Shown here: one piece after another, positions 11,633-23,264 of the stretch | How the letters are laid out: each line of letters begins with the position of its first letter | Numbering within the stretch: position 1 is the stretch's first letter | Origin: Lentinula raphanica | Lineage: Eukaryota > Basidiomycota > Agaricomycetes > Agaricales > Omphalotaceae | Assembly (NCBI GenBank): GCA_027919835.1 | Contig: JANVFP010000046.1 | Span: 186,001-250,000, forward strand | Direction: 5' to 3' | DNA: 64,000 bases | Program-made: the position numbers and the translations under genes | The notes under the pieces: model-generated | What the model saw: only the letters and a program-made list of their open reading frames with translations | What the model was told of the DNA's origin: nothing | Database searches by the model: none

Positions 11633-14162
11633 TCGTCACTCAAGTTTACGATTGTATCTTTCTATCATACGCTTTCCCAGGCTTTCTCAGACTTTTGTTT
11701 TCTCTCCCAAAAGAGCTTTCAATTTGCTATCTTTGACTTGTATCTTGCGACACCATTATCTTGCTGTCTCATTCTGCTTCCAAATTGAACGTTTTTGAAC
11801 AGAACATATAGCGCATATTGAGTACTAGTATTAGTTTTATGAGGGGAACTAGAAGGGAACTATATGTAAGGTATCCAACTATTAGCTATCTCACCCAGTC
11901 GTTATAAGACCAACCGTTCAGATCCTTCTGAAAACGTTTAACAGTCTTATCAGTATGTACTACCAGAGAAGATCTGGTTCCTTTGTAGTGAAGATTGAAA
12001 TGAATATAGTCCTGAGACTTGAAAGCGACCACATCACCATGTCTGGTTTCTATCACCAATCTTGGCTGAAACAGACAAAGTTCTCCTCCTGAAAAATCTC
12101 CCAAGCTTATAACGAAACAACCCCCCAAGTCTCCTTTATCTTGATGAGGGTCTGTGAGAACGTTGATGTTGATAGCAAGTCCATAAAGGGCGATACCATA
12201 GAGGTGTCATGAAGAGGCATAACGTTGACTGAAGCCTTTATTTCTTCTCCAAATAGATCAGGATTCCTTGCTAGTCGCTAAGAGAACTTCTTAGGTTATA
12301 CCAAAAAGGCAACATAAGTGGTGTACTTACCTTCTCGATGATACGGTGAATAACTGGACCAATCGAACTTGATAGAGCTGCTGTTTCCGCAGGGAATTCT
12401 TGGAGGTCGTTAGAAGGATATACCAAGAATTGGCTGTAGTTGATTTTAGAACCGTCGATTCTCTTCATATGCCTGGGATGAATATCTGTAGGAAACTTCT
12501 GTCCCTATAAACTGTCTGAGCTGTTAGGTATTGAATAAATTGAGTAAGCGTTACCTCAGAAGAGAATCTACCCCAGAACGACAGATGCCATACTTGAAAA
12601 GGAGGTAAGACCTCTTCAACGGAAGTGTTTCGCTCTCGGAGCTTAGCACCTGTTGCATGACATAAAGCCATGATAGCATTCCACAGATGAGAGCACTGGT
12701 TTTCAGGTAAAGTTGAGTCAATACTGGCAATCGTAACGTTATTGGCATCAAGGAGCTGGATTTCTCTCCTATTACTTTGTTAGTATTTGAGTTCAACGAA
12801 ATTAAGCCTGATCTTACCCGTTAATAACAGTTTGAGTAAGATGGAGCCATTTCTGATTGGGAACGATGGACCCTTGATTGGTATACCTCTCCGATAACTA
12901 GAGAAGTCCAATCTTCTTAGCTTGATAAAGAATTAAAGTGCAAGCCTTTACCTTCACAGCAAATTCTTCTAAAGTTGAGGGACGTTCACCTTCAGAAGCA
13001 AGTTTTCTATGCTGCTCCGTCCGTGATTTTTCATTCGTTGAAGTAAAAGGATTGCGGATTTTCTGAAGAGCGAATCGTGTTTTGATGATATGAAGAACCC
13101 CCCATTTCGGAGAATCTGTGCAGAGAATTTCTCCAACAAACATAGAAGGGAAGGTAGGAAGAGGAGAGGGTTTAACGGAAAGAATTTCCTGCGTAATAGA
13201 TTTTTCGTCTTCCTCATCTGAGAGAGGCTCTCCATCATCGATGATGGGATCCACAGCCTCTTCAGATCCTCTCTTACTTGCAGAGTAGAGATGTCTGCGA
13301 TTGAAAGAGGAGAAGGAAGAGGTATTGTCGGAACTAGTGAATTGAAGAACTTCTTTCCAGAGATACTCATTTCTTGGCACATTGATTGGCTGCCTTTGGA
13401 ATATTTTGTTAGCCAAACCAAACTAAGAGTAGAAACGAAAAGTCTTACCTATAAAGAAAGAGATCGAAGTAATGATCTGTCCTCTCGACTGAGGCAATAT
13501 TGATCATGTTTTCAATCAGGTAATACTTTCTAATCTCTTTGGAAAACAATGTTGGAAAGGTGAACTGAAGCAGTTTTTGCAAACGAGCAACAACAGGCAC
13601 AATATTATCCCGTACTAGAGATAAAGAATCTAGACGTGGATTGAGGAAAATACTGGGTCAACTCTAAGAGAAATACTTACAACTTGGGGCCCGAAGTTCA
13701 TAACATACTTCGAGCAACACATTTGAGGTAATAACATCCCCAAGATTTTGATTCATCTTCTTTGCTGCTATTAGCATCAAAATATAGATGGACCCTAAAG
13801 ATATCAAGCTTCAGCGGTAAAATATGTCAAAAGTTCGAGGGACCAAACCTGCAGAAGCTAAGCGGGCCCATCGGAACCCATGCTTCACCCAAAGTTCTTT
13901 TTCCTATTGAGAAAAGCCGGCTAGTTGGACTGAACTCACAGCGGCTCTGATTCCAGGCAGCTTGGCAGGATTTACAATCTTTTGTGCAAGCATTATGCTA
14001 GTTGAAAAGGTTAGACCTCAACTCCTATCTGGGAAAGTGAACGGGAGCCTACCTGTTGATCTTTGCTGAAAAGAGTATGTCGTTAATCATGTGGCAGAAG
14101 GTGGCAAAAATGCTCATGTCTCGAGAACGATGGCAGCGATCAGCCAAATGAGCCAGGGAGTG

Positions 14163-14904
14163 TGTTAAGGTCGTGCCAGATAGGGTCGGAGGGGTCCGGA
14201 GATTCCGGAGTCGGACCTAGTAGGTCCTGAGATCGGACTTAGGAAGTACCGAGCAGGTAGGAAAGTGTACAAGACCCTACGGATGGTTGCGGGACTTGGT
14301 GCTGTTATTTGACCAACACCTTCTACTTGCTGCGTGTCCCTGAGGGTAGGTGACGAACGTAAGGATCCAATAGGACCGTCGGACCGTGGGAAAGTCGGAG
14401 TCGGAGTCGGAGTCGGACTAAACAAAGAGTCGAACGGACTAGACGTGAAGGCAGAGGTTGTACTAGAGAGGACTGAAACTAGTACCAGAGGTAACTAGGT
14501 CGTACCCAAGTCGATTTCGAGGTTAAGCCTACAGTACAAACTACTAAGGCTTATATACCAGTCTCGGAGTAATCAAGTTCCGAGGCTGTCAAGTAATTAA
14601 CAATAACTATTGTAAAGTCATAACAAAAGAATGAATGTACTTATTGTAAAATAAAAGACAATAAGAGTGATAAGCATAAAGACAATAAGGACTGTGGCTG
14701 TGCCTCCGAATCGGATCGGAGTTACACTAATAAGCAAGCAAACATTAAGTACAAGCTCCGGAGTCGGAGCCATCGGAGCCATCGGAGCTATAAAAGCCAT
14801 CGGAGTAGAAATAACAAACATAAAATGAGTGTGAGGGGATTAGGGAGGGGTCTGGATTGGAACCGGATTGGAATCGGATCGGAGTCGGAGGTATGAATAT
14901 AACA
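14163..14904 (-). repeat. LTR (3' LTR in element orientation)
   Basis: 742 bp, with TG/CA ends on both sides. It contains a run of the hexamer TCGGAG (14395-14415) and many scattered CGGAG motifs. A purine-rich stretch (AACAAGGAGATAC on the minus strand, about 14905-14917) abuts it and could be the polypurine tract. Confidence 0.9.
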
Positions 14905-15679
14905 GTATCTCCTTGTTAGGCTTGAGCCCTCGAAAGCCTATAAGTGAGTCGGAGTGTGTAAGGGCAAAAACAAAACAAGTAGAACAGAAAAAATAAAGTT
15001 GGGTCCAGAGTATCGGAGGGATAGGATCCAAGAAGGTGCCAAAGGAAGGAGCAAACATAGAAATCCAAAATCTAAATACCACTGCAAAGGTTTTACTCAA
15101 AAATGAGTAACAAAAACTGTACACTTCCGAAGAATGCACAAAAGGTGATGGAAGTCCATCCAAGAGGTTCCGAAAACTCCAAAATCGGAGCCGTCGGAGT
15201 AGCCAAGGCATAAGAAAAACAAACAGAAGGGGCCGATCAGTATTTGTTACAAGCTACCGAAGGTCAACGGACCAGAAGTGGGAGTTGAAACTATAATCAA
15301 GCCTATAATGTAAGAATTTCTAACAGAGGGGCAGTGCATATGAAGAAGATGAAAACAAAGGGTGAGTGGCACAGAAAAATCTCGGAACCATCGGACATAA
15401 GTGACCCAAATCAACAGAATGAACAAATATAACAAACAATGAGTGAACAGGGGGAAAATAACAGAAAAAGGTCGCACTTCAATGAACAAAAATATAAGAA
15501 ATAAAGGACATAACAAACAGAGGTTAAACAGACAATAAAATCGGAGTAAAGTCGGACTAAAATCGGAGTCGGACCGGAGTAGGACCGGAGCAACATCGGA
15601 AACAATAAAAACAAACTAGAACACAAGCAGGAGACAAAAAGAACACAAAAACTTAGCTTGAAAATGCCTCGGAGCAAGT
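14905..15679. other. non-coding interior of the LTR element
   Basis: Between the gag stop and the 3' LTR there is no pol-like frame on either strand. The sequence is A-rich on the plus strand and dotted with CGGA motifs. Confidence 0.6.
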
Positions 15680-16165
15680 CTAATACCAGTCCGAGTTATT
15701 TCCTACATCTCCATCGGAGCCCTCATCATCTGATTGCTCGGAGCTCTCCTCATCCAAGGAGTCAGTGGTTTGACCCCGGAGCCTAGGACAATTGGCTCGG
15801 AAATGGTCTCCACCACAGTAGAAGCAAAGAGCCATTTTCCAGCGCCTTTCTCTCTCTTCTGGAAGTAACCTTCCATCGGATCCGAGTATAGGTCTGGAAT
15901 CTGACTCAGAATCCTCGGAATTGGAGGAAACATCGGTCAGAGGACCGGAGTTATTGGAATCGGAGTAGTCTGAGGGTTGATTATTGGAATTGGAGTTGTA
16001 GGAGTTGTAATCGGAGGAACCGTCGGAAACGTCGGAGCCAGCATCGGAGGATGAGTCATTGACATCACCTTCGGAGCTGTCTGATGAGGAATAGGTGTCC
16101 GGGAGGGAATGAGCATAGTCATAGAAAGTTTGAGCATCAGAGAGATCCATGACAGAAGTGAACAA
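15680..16165 (-). CDS. Gag-like protein with a CCHC-type zinc knuckle
   Basis: 161 residues. The first two-thirds is very rich in Ser, Asp and Asn (SDSSEGDVNDSSSDAGSD). A knuckle follows, CFYCGGDHFRANC (about residues 113-125), with spacing C-x2-C-x3-H-x4-C, one residue tighter than the usual C-x2-C-x4-H-x4-C. The tail is acidic and ends in NNSDWY. It is probably the nucleocapsid end of Gag, with no visible capsid domain, and the only protein of this LTR element. Confidence 0.7.
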   Translation of the reverse strand: MFTSVMDLSDAQTFYDYAHSLPDTYSSSDSSEGDVNDSSSDAGSDVSDGSSDYNSYNSNSNNQPSDYSDSNNSGPLTDVSSNSEDSESDSRPILGSDGRLLPEERERRWKMALCFYCGGDHFRANCPRLRGQTTDSLDEESSEQSDDEGSDGDVGNNSDWY

Positions 16166-16212
16166 GAACAGAATGTCGAAACAGCAAATAGAAAAGGATA
16201 ACCTCGAAATAC

Positions 16213-16954
16213 TGTTAGGGTCATGCCAGATAGGGTCGGAGGGGTCCGGAGATTCCGGAGTCGGACCTAGTAGGTCCTGAGATCGGACTTAGGAAGTACC
16301 GAGCAGGTAGGAAAGTGTACAAGACCCTACGGATGGTTGCGGGACTTGGTGCTGTTATTTGACCAACACCTTCTACTTGCTGCGTGTCCCTGAGGGTAGG
16401 TGACGAACGTAAGGATCCAATAGGACCGTCGGACCGTGGGAAAGTCGGAGTCGGAGTCGGAGTCGGACTAAACAAAGAGTCGAACGGACTAGACGTGAAG
16501 GCAGAGGTTGTACTAGAGAGGACTGAAACTAGTACCAGAGGTAACTAGGTCGTACCCAAGTCGATTTCGAGGTTAAGCCTACAGTACAAACTACTAAGGC
16601 TTATATACCAGTCTCGGAGTAATCAAGTTCCGAGGCTGTCAAGTAATTAACAATAACTATTGTAAAGTCATAACAAAAGAATGAATGTACTTATTGTAAA
16701 ATAAAAGACAATAAGAGTGATAAGCATAAAGACAATAAGGACTGTGGCTGTGCCTCCGAATCGGATCGGAGTTACACTAATAAGCAAGCAAACATTAAGT
16801 ACAAGCTCCGGAGTCGGAGCCATCGGAGCCATCGGAGCTATAAAAGCCATCGGAGTAGAAATAACAAACATAAAATGAGTGTGAGGGGATTAGGGAGGGG
16901 TCTGGATTGGAATCGGATTGGAATCGGATCGGAGTCGGAGGTATGAATATAACA
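16213..16954 (-). repeat. LTR (5' LTR in element orientation)
   Basis: 742 bp, nearly identical to 14163-14904. On the minus strand the interior begins GTATTTCGAGGTTATCC directly after the LTR, where a primer-binding site would be. I cannot match it to a tRNA by eye. Confidence 0.9.
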
Positions 16955-17665
16955 GAGTGAGTGGACAAGGCATCGCTTTGGGCCCAAGGTTCACCCTTGA
17001 TTGATTTGACGAAATCCAGGGCCCAGTCAAGGTGATCTTCAGATGAAGAAAGACCCATAAGGATGTTTGAGGCCTGCTGCTGAATCTCTTGAGGGGCTGG
17101 TGCACGTTCAGCTGTAAAGACAATGGATTTATTGATCGGATTATCTCCCAGGGGATCTTCTTCTTCTTCTTCCTCGTTCTCTTCCTCTTCCTCCTGTCGT
17201 CCAGAAGTACCTGCGTTAACACGTCGTTTCTTTCTCCGAGCAACAGCCTGACCATTTCTGGAGCAGGTTCCCCCAGAACCAACATTTACAGGCCCTCCAC
17301 CACCACCTCCCCCGCGTCCTCGTCCACGTCTACGTCCACGTCCGCATCCGCGTCCTCTTCCGTTTGAGCCGTTTGCTTGTTCTTCCTCTTCTTCTTGTTC
17401 TTCTTCCTCTTCTTCTTGTTCCTGTTGTCCTCCGGCTCCCTCATTTTCTCTTCGTCTTTTTGACCCACTCCTGGTCCCTTCGTACACTCCTCCGCTCAAC
17501 TTGAGACCCAAGAGAGTCAACTCTTCAAGACTGGTTGAATCCGTAGGCTTTGGGGTAGGCAGATGAGTAGATAGGGGTGTGGGTGTAAGCGTAGAGGAAC
17601 ATATAGGTGAGCCTGTAGGAGAACATGTAGGCAAACGAGTAGGAGAACATGTAGGCAAATGCGTG

Positions 17666-20600
17666 CAGCTGAAGCTGTAAAAACTCCACGAAGTAGTCCG
17701 ATAAGTCTCCACCACAGCTTCGCGAAGTAACAGGACTCGCTCTCGAAGCTCAACAAACCCTTCCGGGTAGGCCAGTAGGGCTCCGGGGGGTGCTCGGCTA
17801 TTTAGTATATTTAATAATATTTAATAATTCTTTTATTATTTAATAGGTATATTATAATAAATCTACTTTGCGAAGCTGTACTGCACTTCGCGAAGTGACT
17901 ACGTTTACGGCAATCATGAAATCAGGTAAATTAGGGTTAGATCATTACGTCATTGATTTCCTTTTTGGGTTATGATATTTTTGAATAGAAAAAAGCATAG
18001 AATGATATTATTGATCTTGAGGTGCTAAAATATGACAGAGGAAACCAAAAATAGCTACAATGGGGTATTGGCTACCTCAGGCACATCAAAATTGCCTAAA
18101 AAGGAAATTGGTCCAAAAATAGAACTTGATCTCATCAGATAGCAAAAAATCTGAAAAAATCATAAAAAATACTCAAAAAATTCAGGGATGCCCTGTTGGC
18201 CCTGAAAATGCAAAATAAAAAAAATACGCGACAAGTGTAAAAAATGTTATCACTCCAAATCATACTAAATCTAGGTATATATGATGTACATGCTATTTTT
18301 ATCACACCTAGTACCCTCAGACACTTAGAATGGCTTATATCATTCAATTTATTAAACTTAACACACTTGACAATGAAAAAAACTCAGAACAGTAGTAATG
18401 TATCTTATACTCAATACTGACAATACACTTAACATACTCAACAATGAAAAACCTCAAAACAGTGTTCATGTGTGTTATACTTAGAGCACATGATACACTT
18501 AACAATGAAAAGTCTCGGAACAATACTAATGTATATCATACTCAACACACTTCACAATGAAAAAACTCGGAACAGTGCTCATGTGTATTATACTTAATAC
18601 ACTTCATCAATCAATATAACACACTTCACAATCAAAAACTTGGAGTAGTTTAATCACTCATTATACTTATCACACTGAACACACTTCATCAGTAAGTATA
18701 ACAGACCTATAATGGGACATTGTTATACTATAACACACATATAACAACGAGTTTTGGGCGCTTATGGGCGCTTATTTGGTGTTCTTGAATCGAAAATCAT
18801 TAATAACACACTCGATAATTTTCATGTGTCCTTTATATTGTGTCAGAATGTTGTTTATATCATACCTTCCTAGATACAATTTGGAGAACCAAAAAATTCA
18901 GCCTATAGAGCTGGATATATGATGATCTTTTATGATTTTACACTGTTTTGTGTAAATCACAGTGCATACATCCATGTTATGAAGTCAAACTCCTTCTGGG
19001 CAATGAAAGGAGACATCCTACAACCTATTCTATGCTTACTCTGTGTCATAAAGCTAAGAGACTTACAATGGGAGTCATTGAGTATGACATCTGTAGTTAC
19101 ATGCAAGTATACATATCACCAATATACATGAAATATGTAGATGTATATTACAGAGTCCAATGGTCATGGTGAGTATCTGAATCATGTTCATACACTGCTA
19201 GTACACTGTAGGAGTGCTCTCCCCATGAGACCGCTTTGGTATCTATGCAATACATGAACATATGAATTGTCATTTACCTAAAACACTGTTAAATCATAAA
19301 AGATCATGATATAGCCATCCCTACAGGCTGTAATCTTGAGTTCTCCGAATTGTATCTAGGGGAGTATGATGTATACAACATCCTGACTGAACAGAAAGTC
19401 CTCACAAAAATAATTGAGTGAGGTATAAATGAATTTCAACTCAACAACATCAAATAAGCGCCCATAAGCGCCCAAAACTCGTTGTAATATGTGTGTTATA
19501 GTATAACAATGTCTTATTAAAGGTATGTTATTCTTACTGATGAAGTGTGTTCAGTGTGATACATGTTATGAGTGATTACACTACTCTGATTTTTATTGTT
19601 AAGTGTGTCATATTGATTGATGAAGTGTATTAAGTATAACACACATGAGCACTGTTCCAAGTTTTTTCATTGTAAAGTGTGTTGAGTATGATATACATTA
19701 GTATTGTTCCGAGACTTTTCATTGTTAAGTGTACTATGTGTTTTAAGTATAACACACATGAACACTTTTTTGAGGGTTTTCATTGTTGAGTGTGTTAAGT
19801 GTGTTGAGTATGATATACATTAGTATTGTTCCGAGACTTTTCATTGTTAAGTGTATTATGAGTTTTAAGTATAACACACATGAACACTGTTTCAAGGGTT
19901 TTCATTGTTGAGTGTGTTAAATATGTTGAGTATGATATACATTAGTATTGTTCCGAGACTTTTCATTGTTAAGTGTATTATGTGTTTTAAGTATAACACA
20001 TATGAACACTGTTTTGAGGTTTTTCATTGTTGAGTGTGTTAAGCATATTGAGTATAATATATATTACTACTGTTCTGAGTTTTTTCATTAACAAGTGTGT
20101 TAAGTTTATCAAGCATTGAGTGTGCTGAATATATTGAATGATATAAGTCATTCTAAGTGTCTGAGGGTACTAGGTGTGCTAAAAATAGCATGTACATCAT
20201 ATATACCTAGATTTGGTATGATTTGGAGTGATAACATTTTTTACACTTGTCACGTATTTTTTTTTATTTTGCATTTTCAGGGTCAACAGGGCATCCCTGA
20301 ATTTTTTGAGTATTTTTTATGATTTTTTCAGATTTTTTGCTATCTGATGAGATCAAGTTCTATTTTTGGACCAATTTCCTTTTTAGGCAATTTTGATGTG
20401 CCTGAGGTAGCCAATACCCCATTGTAGCTATTTTTGGTTTCCTCTGTCATATTTTAGCACCTCAAGATCAATAATATCATTCTATGCTTTTTTCTATTCA
20501 AAAATATCATAACCCAAAAAGGAAATCAATGACGTAATGATCTAACCCTAATTTACCTGATTTCATGATTGCCGTAAACGTAGTCACTTTGCGAAGTGCA

Positions 20601-20816
20601 GTACAGCTTCGCAAAGTAGATTTATTATAATATACCTATTAAATAATAAAAGAATTATTAAATATTATTAAATATACTAAATAGCTGAGCACCCCCCGGA
20701 GCCCTACTGGCCTACCCGGAAGGGTTTGTTGAGCTTCGAGAGCGAGTCCTGTTACTTCGCGAAGCTGTGGTGGAGACTTATCGGACTACTTTGCGAAGTT
20801 TCTACAGCTACAGGTG
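17666..20816. mobile_element. foldback (long inverted-repeat) element, copy 1
   Basis: A 3151-bp element whose two halves are inverted repeats of more than 1 kb each. The ends are CAGCTGAAGCTGTA (left) and the reverse complement CACCTGTAGCTGTA (right). It is flanked by the 7-bp duplication ATGCGTG (17659-17665, 20817-20823). The arms carry palindromes such as CTTCGCGAAGT and TACTTTGCGAAGC. Inner arms have degenerate tandem units of about 60 bp (TGTGTTAAGTATAACACAC and relatives), and the central zone is bounded on both sides by GGGCGCTTATGGGCGCTTA. No ORF has coding character. It splits the low-complexity exon of the dioxygenase gene in frame. Confidence 0.88.
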
Positions 20817-22691
20817 ATGCGTGGGTGTAAGCGATTGGGTGAGCCCATGGAAAGGCGCAGGTGAAGATGTAGGTGAAGATGTAGGGGCCCTTGACGAACC
20901 CATTTGTTGAATACCTGCCAGAAAGGCTGACTCATAGGATGATATTGTTTGAACGTTAGCCCTGGGAAGAGAAGGCGGAAGCGGAGTCGAAGCTGGAAGT
21001 GGAGTCGAAGCTGGAAAAGGAGTAGCTGGGAAAGAGTTTGAAGCTGGAAGAGGGGTCAGAGCCCGATAAGGAGTCCCAGCCCAAAGAGGGGTCAGAGCAG
21101 TATTGAAAAGTGCTGAAGTTGGCTCAGGTGATGGAAAAGATAGCCAAGGAGTTGAGTTGGAAGGAGGCAAAGGAGTTGAGTTGAAAGCAAGCAAAGGCAT
21201 TGAGGAAGGTAAAGGCGTTGAGGCAGTTTGCCGCAGAGGAGACGACGCTGGCACAGTTGAATCATGTGACAAGATACTCCTGGACTCATGCATGGTTGAC
21301 TCATGGGTATATATCATATCACGCTCACGCGACTCTCGCGACTCTTGCAAATACCCACGCGAACGCGAATGCGAATGCGAACGCGAATGCGAATGCGAAT
21401 GCGAATGCGAATGCAAATGCGAATGTAAACACAAACGTGAACGTGAGTGTGAACGCAAACGTGAACGGGAAAGTGTACTCGAATGTGTACTCGAATGTGG
21501 TTGCGATTGTGAAGGCGGTTGCGTTGGTGAAGGAGGTTGCGTTTGCAAACGGGAATGTGAGCCCAAATGAGAACCCAAATAGATAGGCAAGTGGGGACCC
21601 AAAGCTGTACGTGAAGGGGAACCTGGAAGCAAATGCCAGGAGGGTAGAGGGTTATCAGTCGGAGGCGTAAGCCTAGCGGGAGAAGCATGAAGCGCCTGCA
21701 AAGGCAAGATAGGGGGTGCTGATGAAGCTGGGGTAATTGAGGCAAGAGGAGCCCTCGATCCAGGTGAGAGCAAAGGAGCTGCTGTGGATGCAAGTGAAAG
21801 ACCTGGATCGGATGTGAGCGAAAAACCAGGGAGCGGTGTAAGTGCACGACCCAGTTTGTGTGTGAGTGCAATACTCAGTTCAGGCTCAAGCAAAAGAACT
21901 GCTTCAGGCAATACTTGACACGACTTGGGCCCCAGGGACTCGGAGCGACTGAAACCAGTCATAAGCGAAGCTTTAGATCTAGAAGTGAGCAATGAAATCG
22001 ACTCGGACGTGGGGGAGAATGCAGATTTGAGCAGAGGTGGTGAAGTCGACTTGGACGTGGAGGAGAATGCAGATCTAAGCAGAGGTGGTGAAGTCGACTC
22101 ATTCAACACCGGACTTGGCTTATGAATCGACTCCTCACTACTACCTGACTCACTCACAGGTAAAAGAGAAGAGTCAGGTGTGTGAGAGCACTGCAGAGGT
22201 ACATACTTTGTCAGTGCATTGAGCTTCAGTTAGAAAATCACCTACTACAGGCAAACCTCTATCTGGTGAAGGGGAAGGAGTAAGTATAGGTAGCGGGTTA
22301 GGAGCACTAGAAAGCTGGGTTTGTATAGATTGCAAGAGGTCTCCAATTGAAGCAGGAAATAGAGCTGGGTTCTCTATAAAACAGGCAAGAGCAGACTCTG
22401 TCTGCTCTCGAGATAGAGATACTTGAACTTGAGCTTGAGACCTCTGAGGCATCAATGACGACGGTTGCAGAGAGATGTTGGTCGCCGCCCAAAAAGGAAG
22501 TCGATTTGAAATCCGGAAAGTCGTTCCGAATACAGCAGCCACTTGCATCTGTTCCCAGCGCTTAATGCTGTCTTCCCTCTACCTTCAAGTGAATCGCGTC
22601 ATGAATCCGTCATGAATCACAGTTCCATCCCCAGCCGATTGCTCCCTCTCCGTTGAACCACTGGACGTTTTCGCCTCTGACTGCCTCTAAC

Positions 22692-22985
22692 ATGTTCCCC
22701 GCTGGTGCGAGTAATTGGACAGGGTCAATGGCCGCGTACAATTCTTCTTCTAGTTTCCAAAAGGCTGAGGAATACCGCGCAAGTCATCCTCTTGTTGATA
22801 TATAAAGTGTGTCACTGACTGAGGGTTCTTTCCAGGCTTTGCTACATTTTGATCTTCCAGATTCTCCGCAGCCTGTTGATCCTTCACTCCAGCAGCCAAT
22901 CATCTTCCACGTCAACCTCCTCGACGACTAATCAACGGTCAACAATTCACAGACCAGTCTCAGTCCCAACTCTGCCGCTTTGTTC
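22692..22985 (+). other. possible short coding fragment upstream of the dynein remnant
   Basis: ATG at 22692 opens MFPAGASNWTGSMAAYNSSS. A consensus intron ending in TTTCCAG (22846) leads to ALLHFDLPDSPQPVDPSLQQ, then a stop or another intron. No family is recognised. It is divergent from the dioxygenase gene start (22548), so the intervening 140 bp could hold two promoters. Confidence 0.3.
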
Positions 22986-23264
22986 TCCTCGTTGGAGGAA
23001 ACATCACACGTCGTTAAAAACTCTTCATACGACGCCCGGAATCACATGCAATCAGAAATGGAGTCGAAGGCGTTGAATATGTCTTTGACCCCAAAGCCAT
23101 GCACAAGGACGCGTTATATGGCACTCTAGATTCCACTACAAGAGAATGGAATGATGGGTTCTTCACACACATTCTACGAAGAATTGCTGATGATGCTCGT
23201 GGCAAGAGTGGAAAGCGCCACTGTTTTGTTTTCGAAGGAGATGTTGATCCCGAGCGGGTTGAGT

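Larger units (their letters stand above)
14163..16954 (-). mobile_element. non-autonomous, gag-only LTR retrotransposon
   Basis: Two 742-bp direct repeats begin TGTTA and end AACA (TG...CA), with a 1308-bp interior. A perfect 5-bp duplication GAGTG lies at 14158-14162 and 16955-16959. By eye the LTRs differ at only three positions, so the insertion is young. The interior holds one ORF (gag-like, minus strand) and no protease, reverse transcriptase or integrase. It would need an autonomous partner. It is inserted in a coding exon of the dioxygenase gene, in the same orientation. Confidence 0.92.
11886..22548 (-). pseudogene. large spliced gene with C-terminal 2OG-Fe(II) dioxygenase domain, split by two transposons
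   Basis: The N-terminal part (22548 to 20817 and 17665 to about 17150) is low-complexity: Ser/Pro/Thr-rich, then Glu-rich, then Gly/Arg-rich. A helical segment follows (LDWALDFVKSIKGEPWAQSD, about 17020). The reading continues across the LTR element into HLADRCHRSRDMSIFATFCH (14162-14053). It then passes through small exons with consensus introns: 13940-13997, 13849-13903, 13681-13767, 13449-13614, 12952-13393, 12818-12897, 12555-12768, 12331-12485, 12197-12277 and 11886-12151. The last exon carries HQDKGD (Fe-binding H-x-D), GDFSGGELCL, HGDVVAF, a distal His in DYIHFN and the 2OG-binding-type Arg in GTRSSLVVHTD, the full double-stranded beta-helix signature. The pattern recalls basidiomycete TET/JBP-like enzymes, but that subfamily call is inference. 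The retroelement and foldback element interrupt coding exons, so this allele is probably broken despite an otherwise clean frame. The start at 22548 is uncertain. Confidence 0.65.

Noticed and set aside
14618..16871. Identical 67- and 84-86-residue ORFs in both LTRs
   Set aside because: Lie within LTR sequence with no conserved protein features; repeated only because the LTRs are.
21103..21871. Repetitive ORFs rich in NANANA or HSHSHS on both strands
   Set aside because: Frame shadows of the low-complexity Ser/His/Arg tract (GCGAATGC hexamers) in the dioxygenase gene's N-terminal exon.
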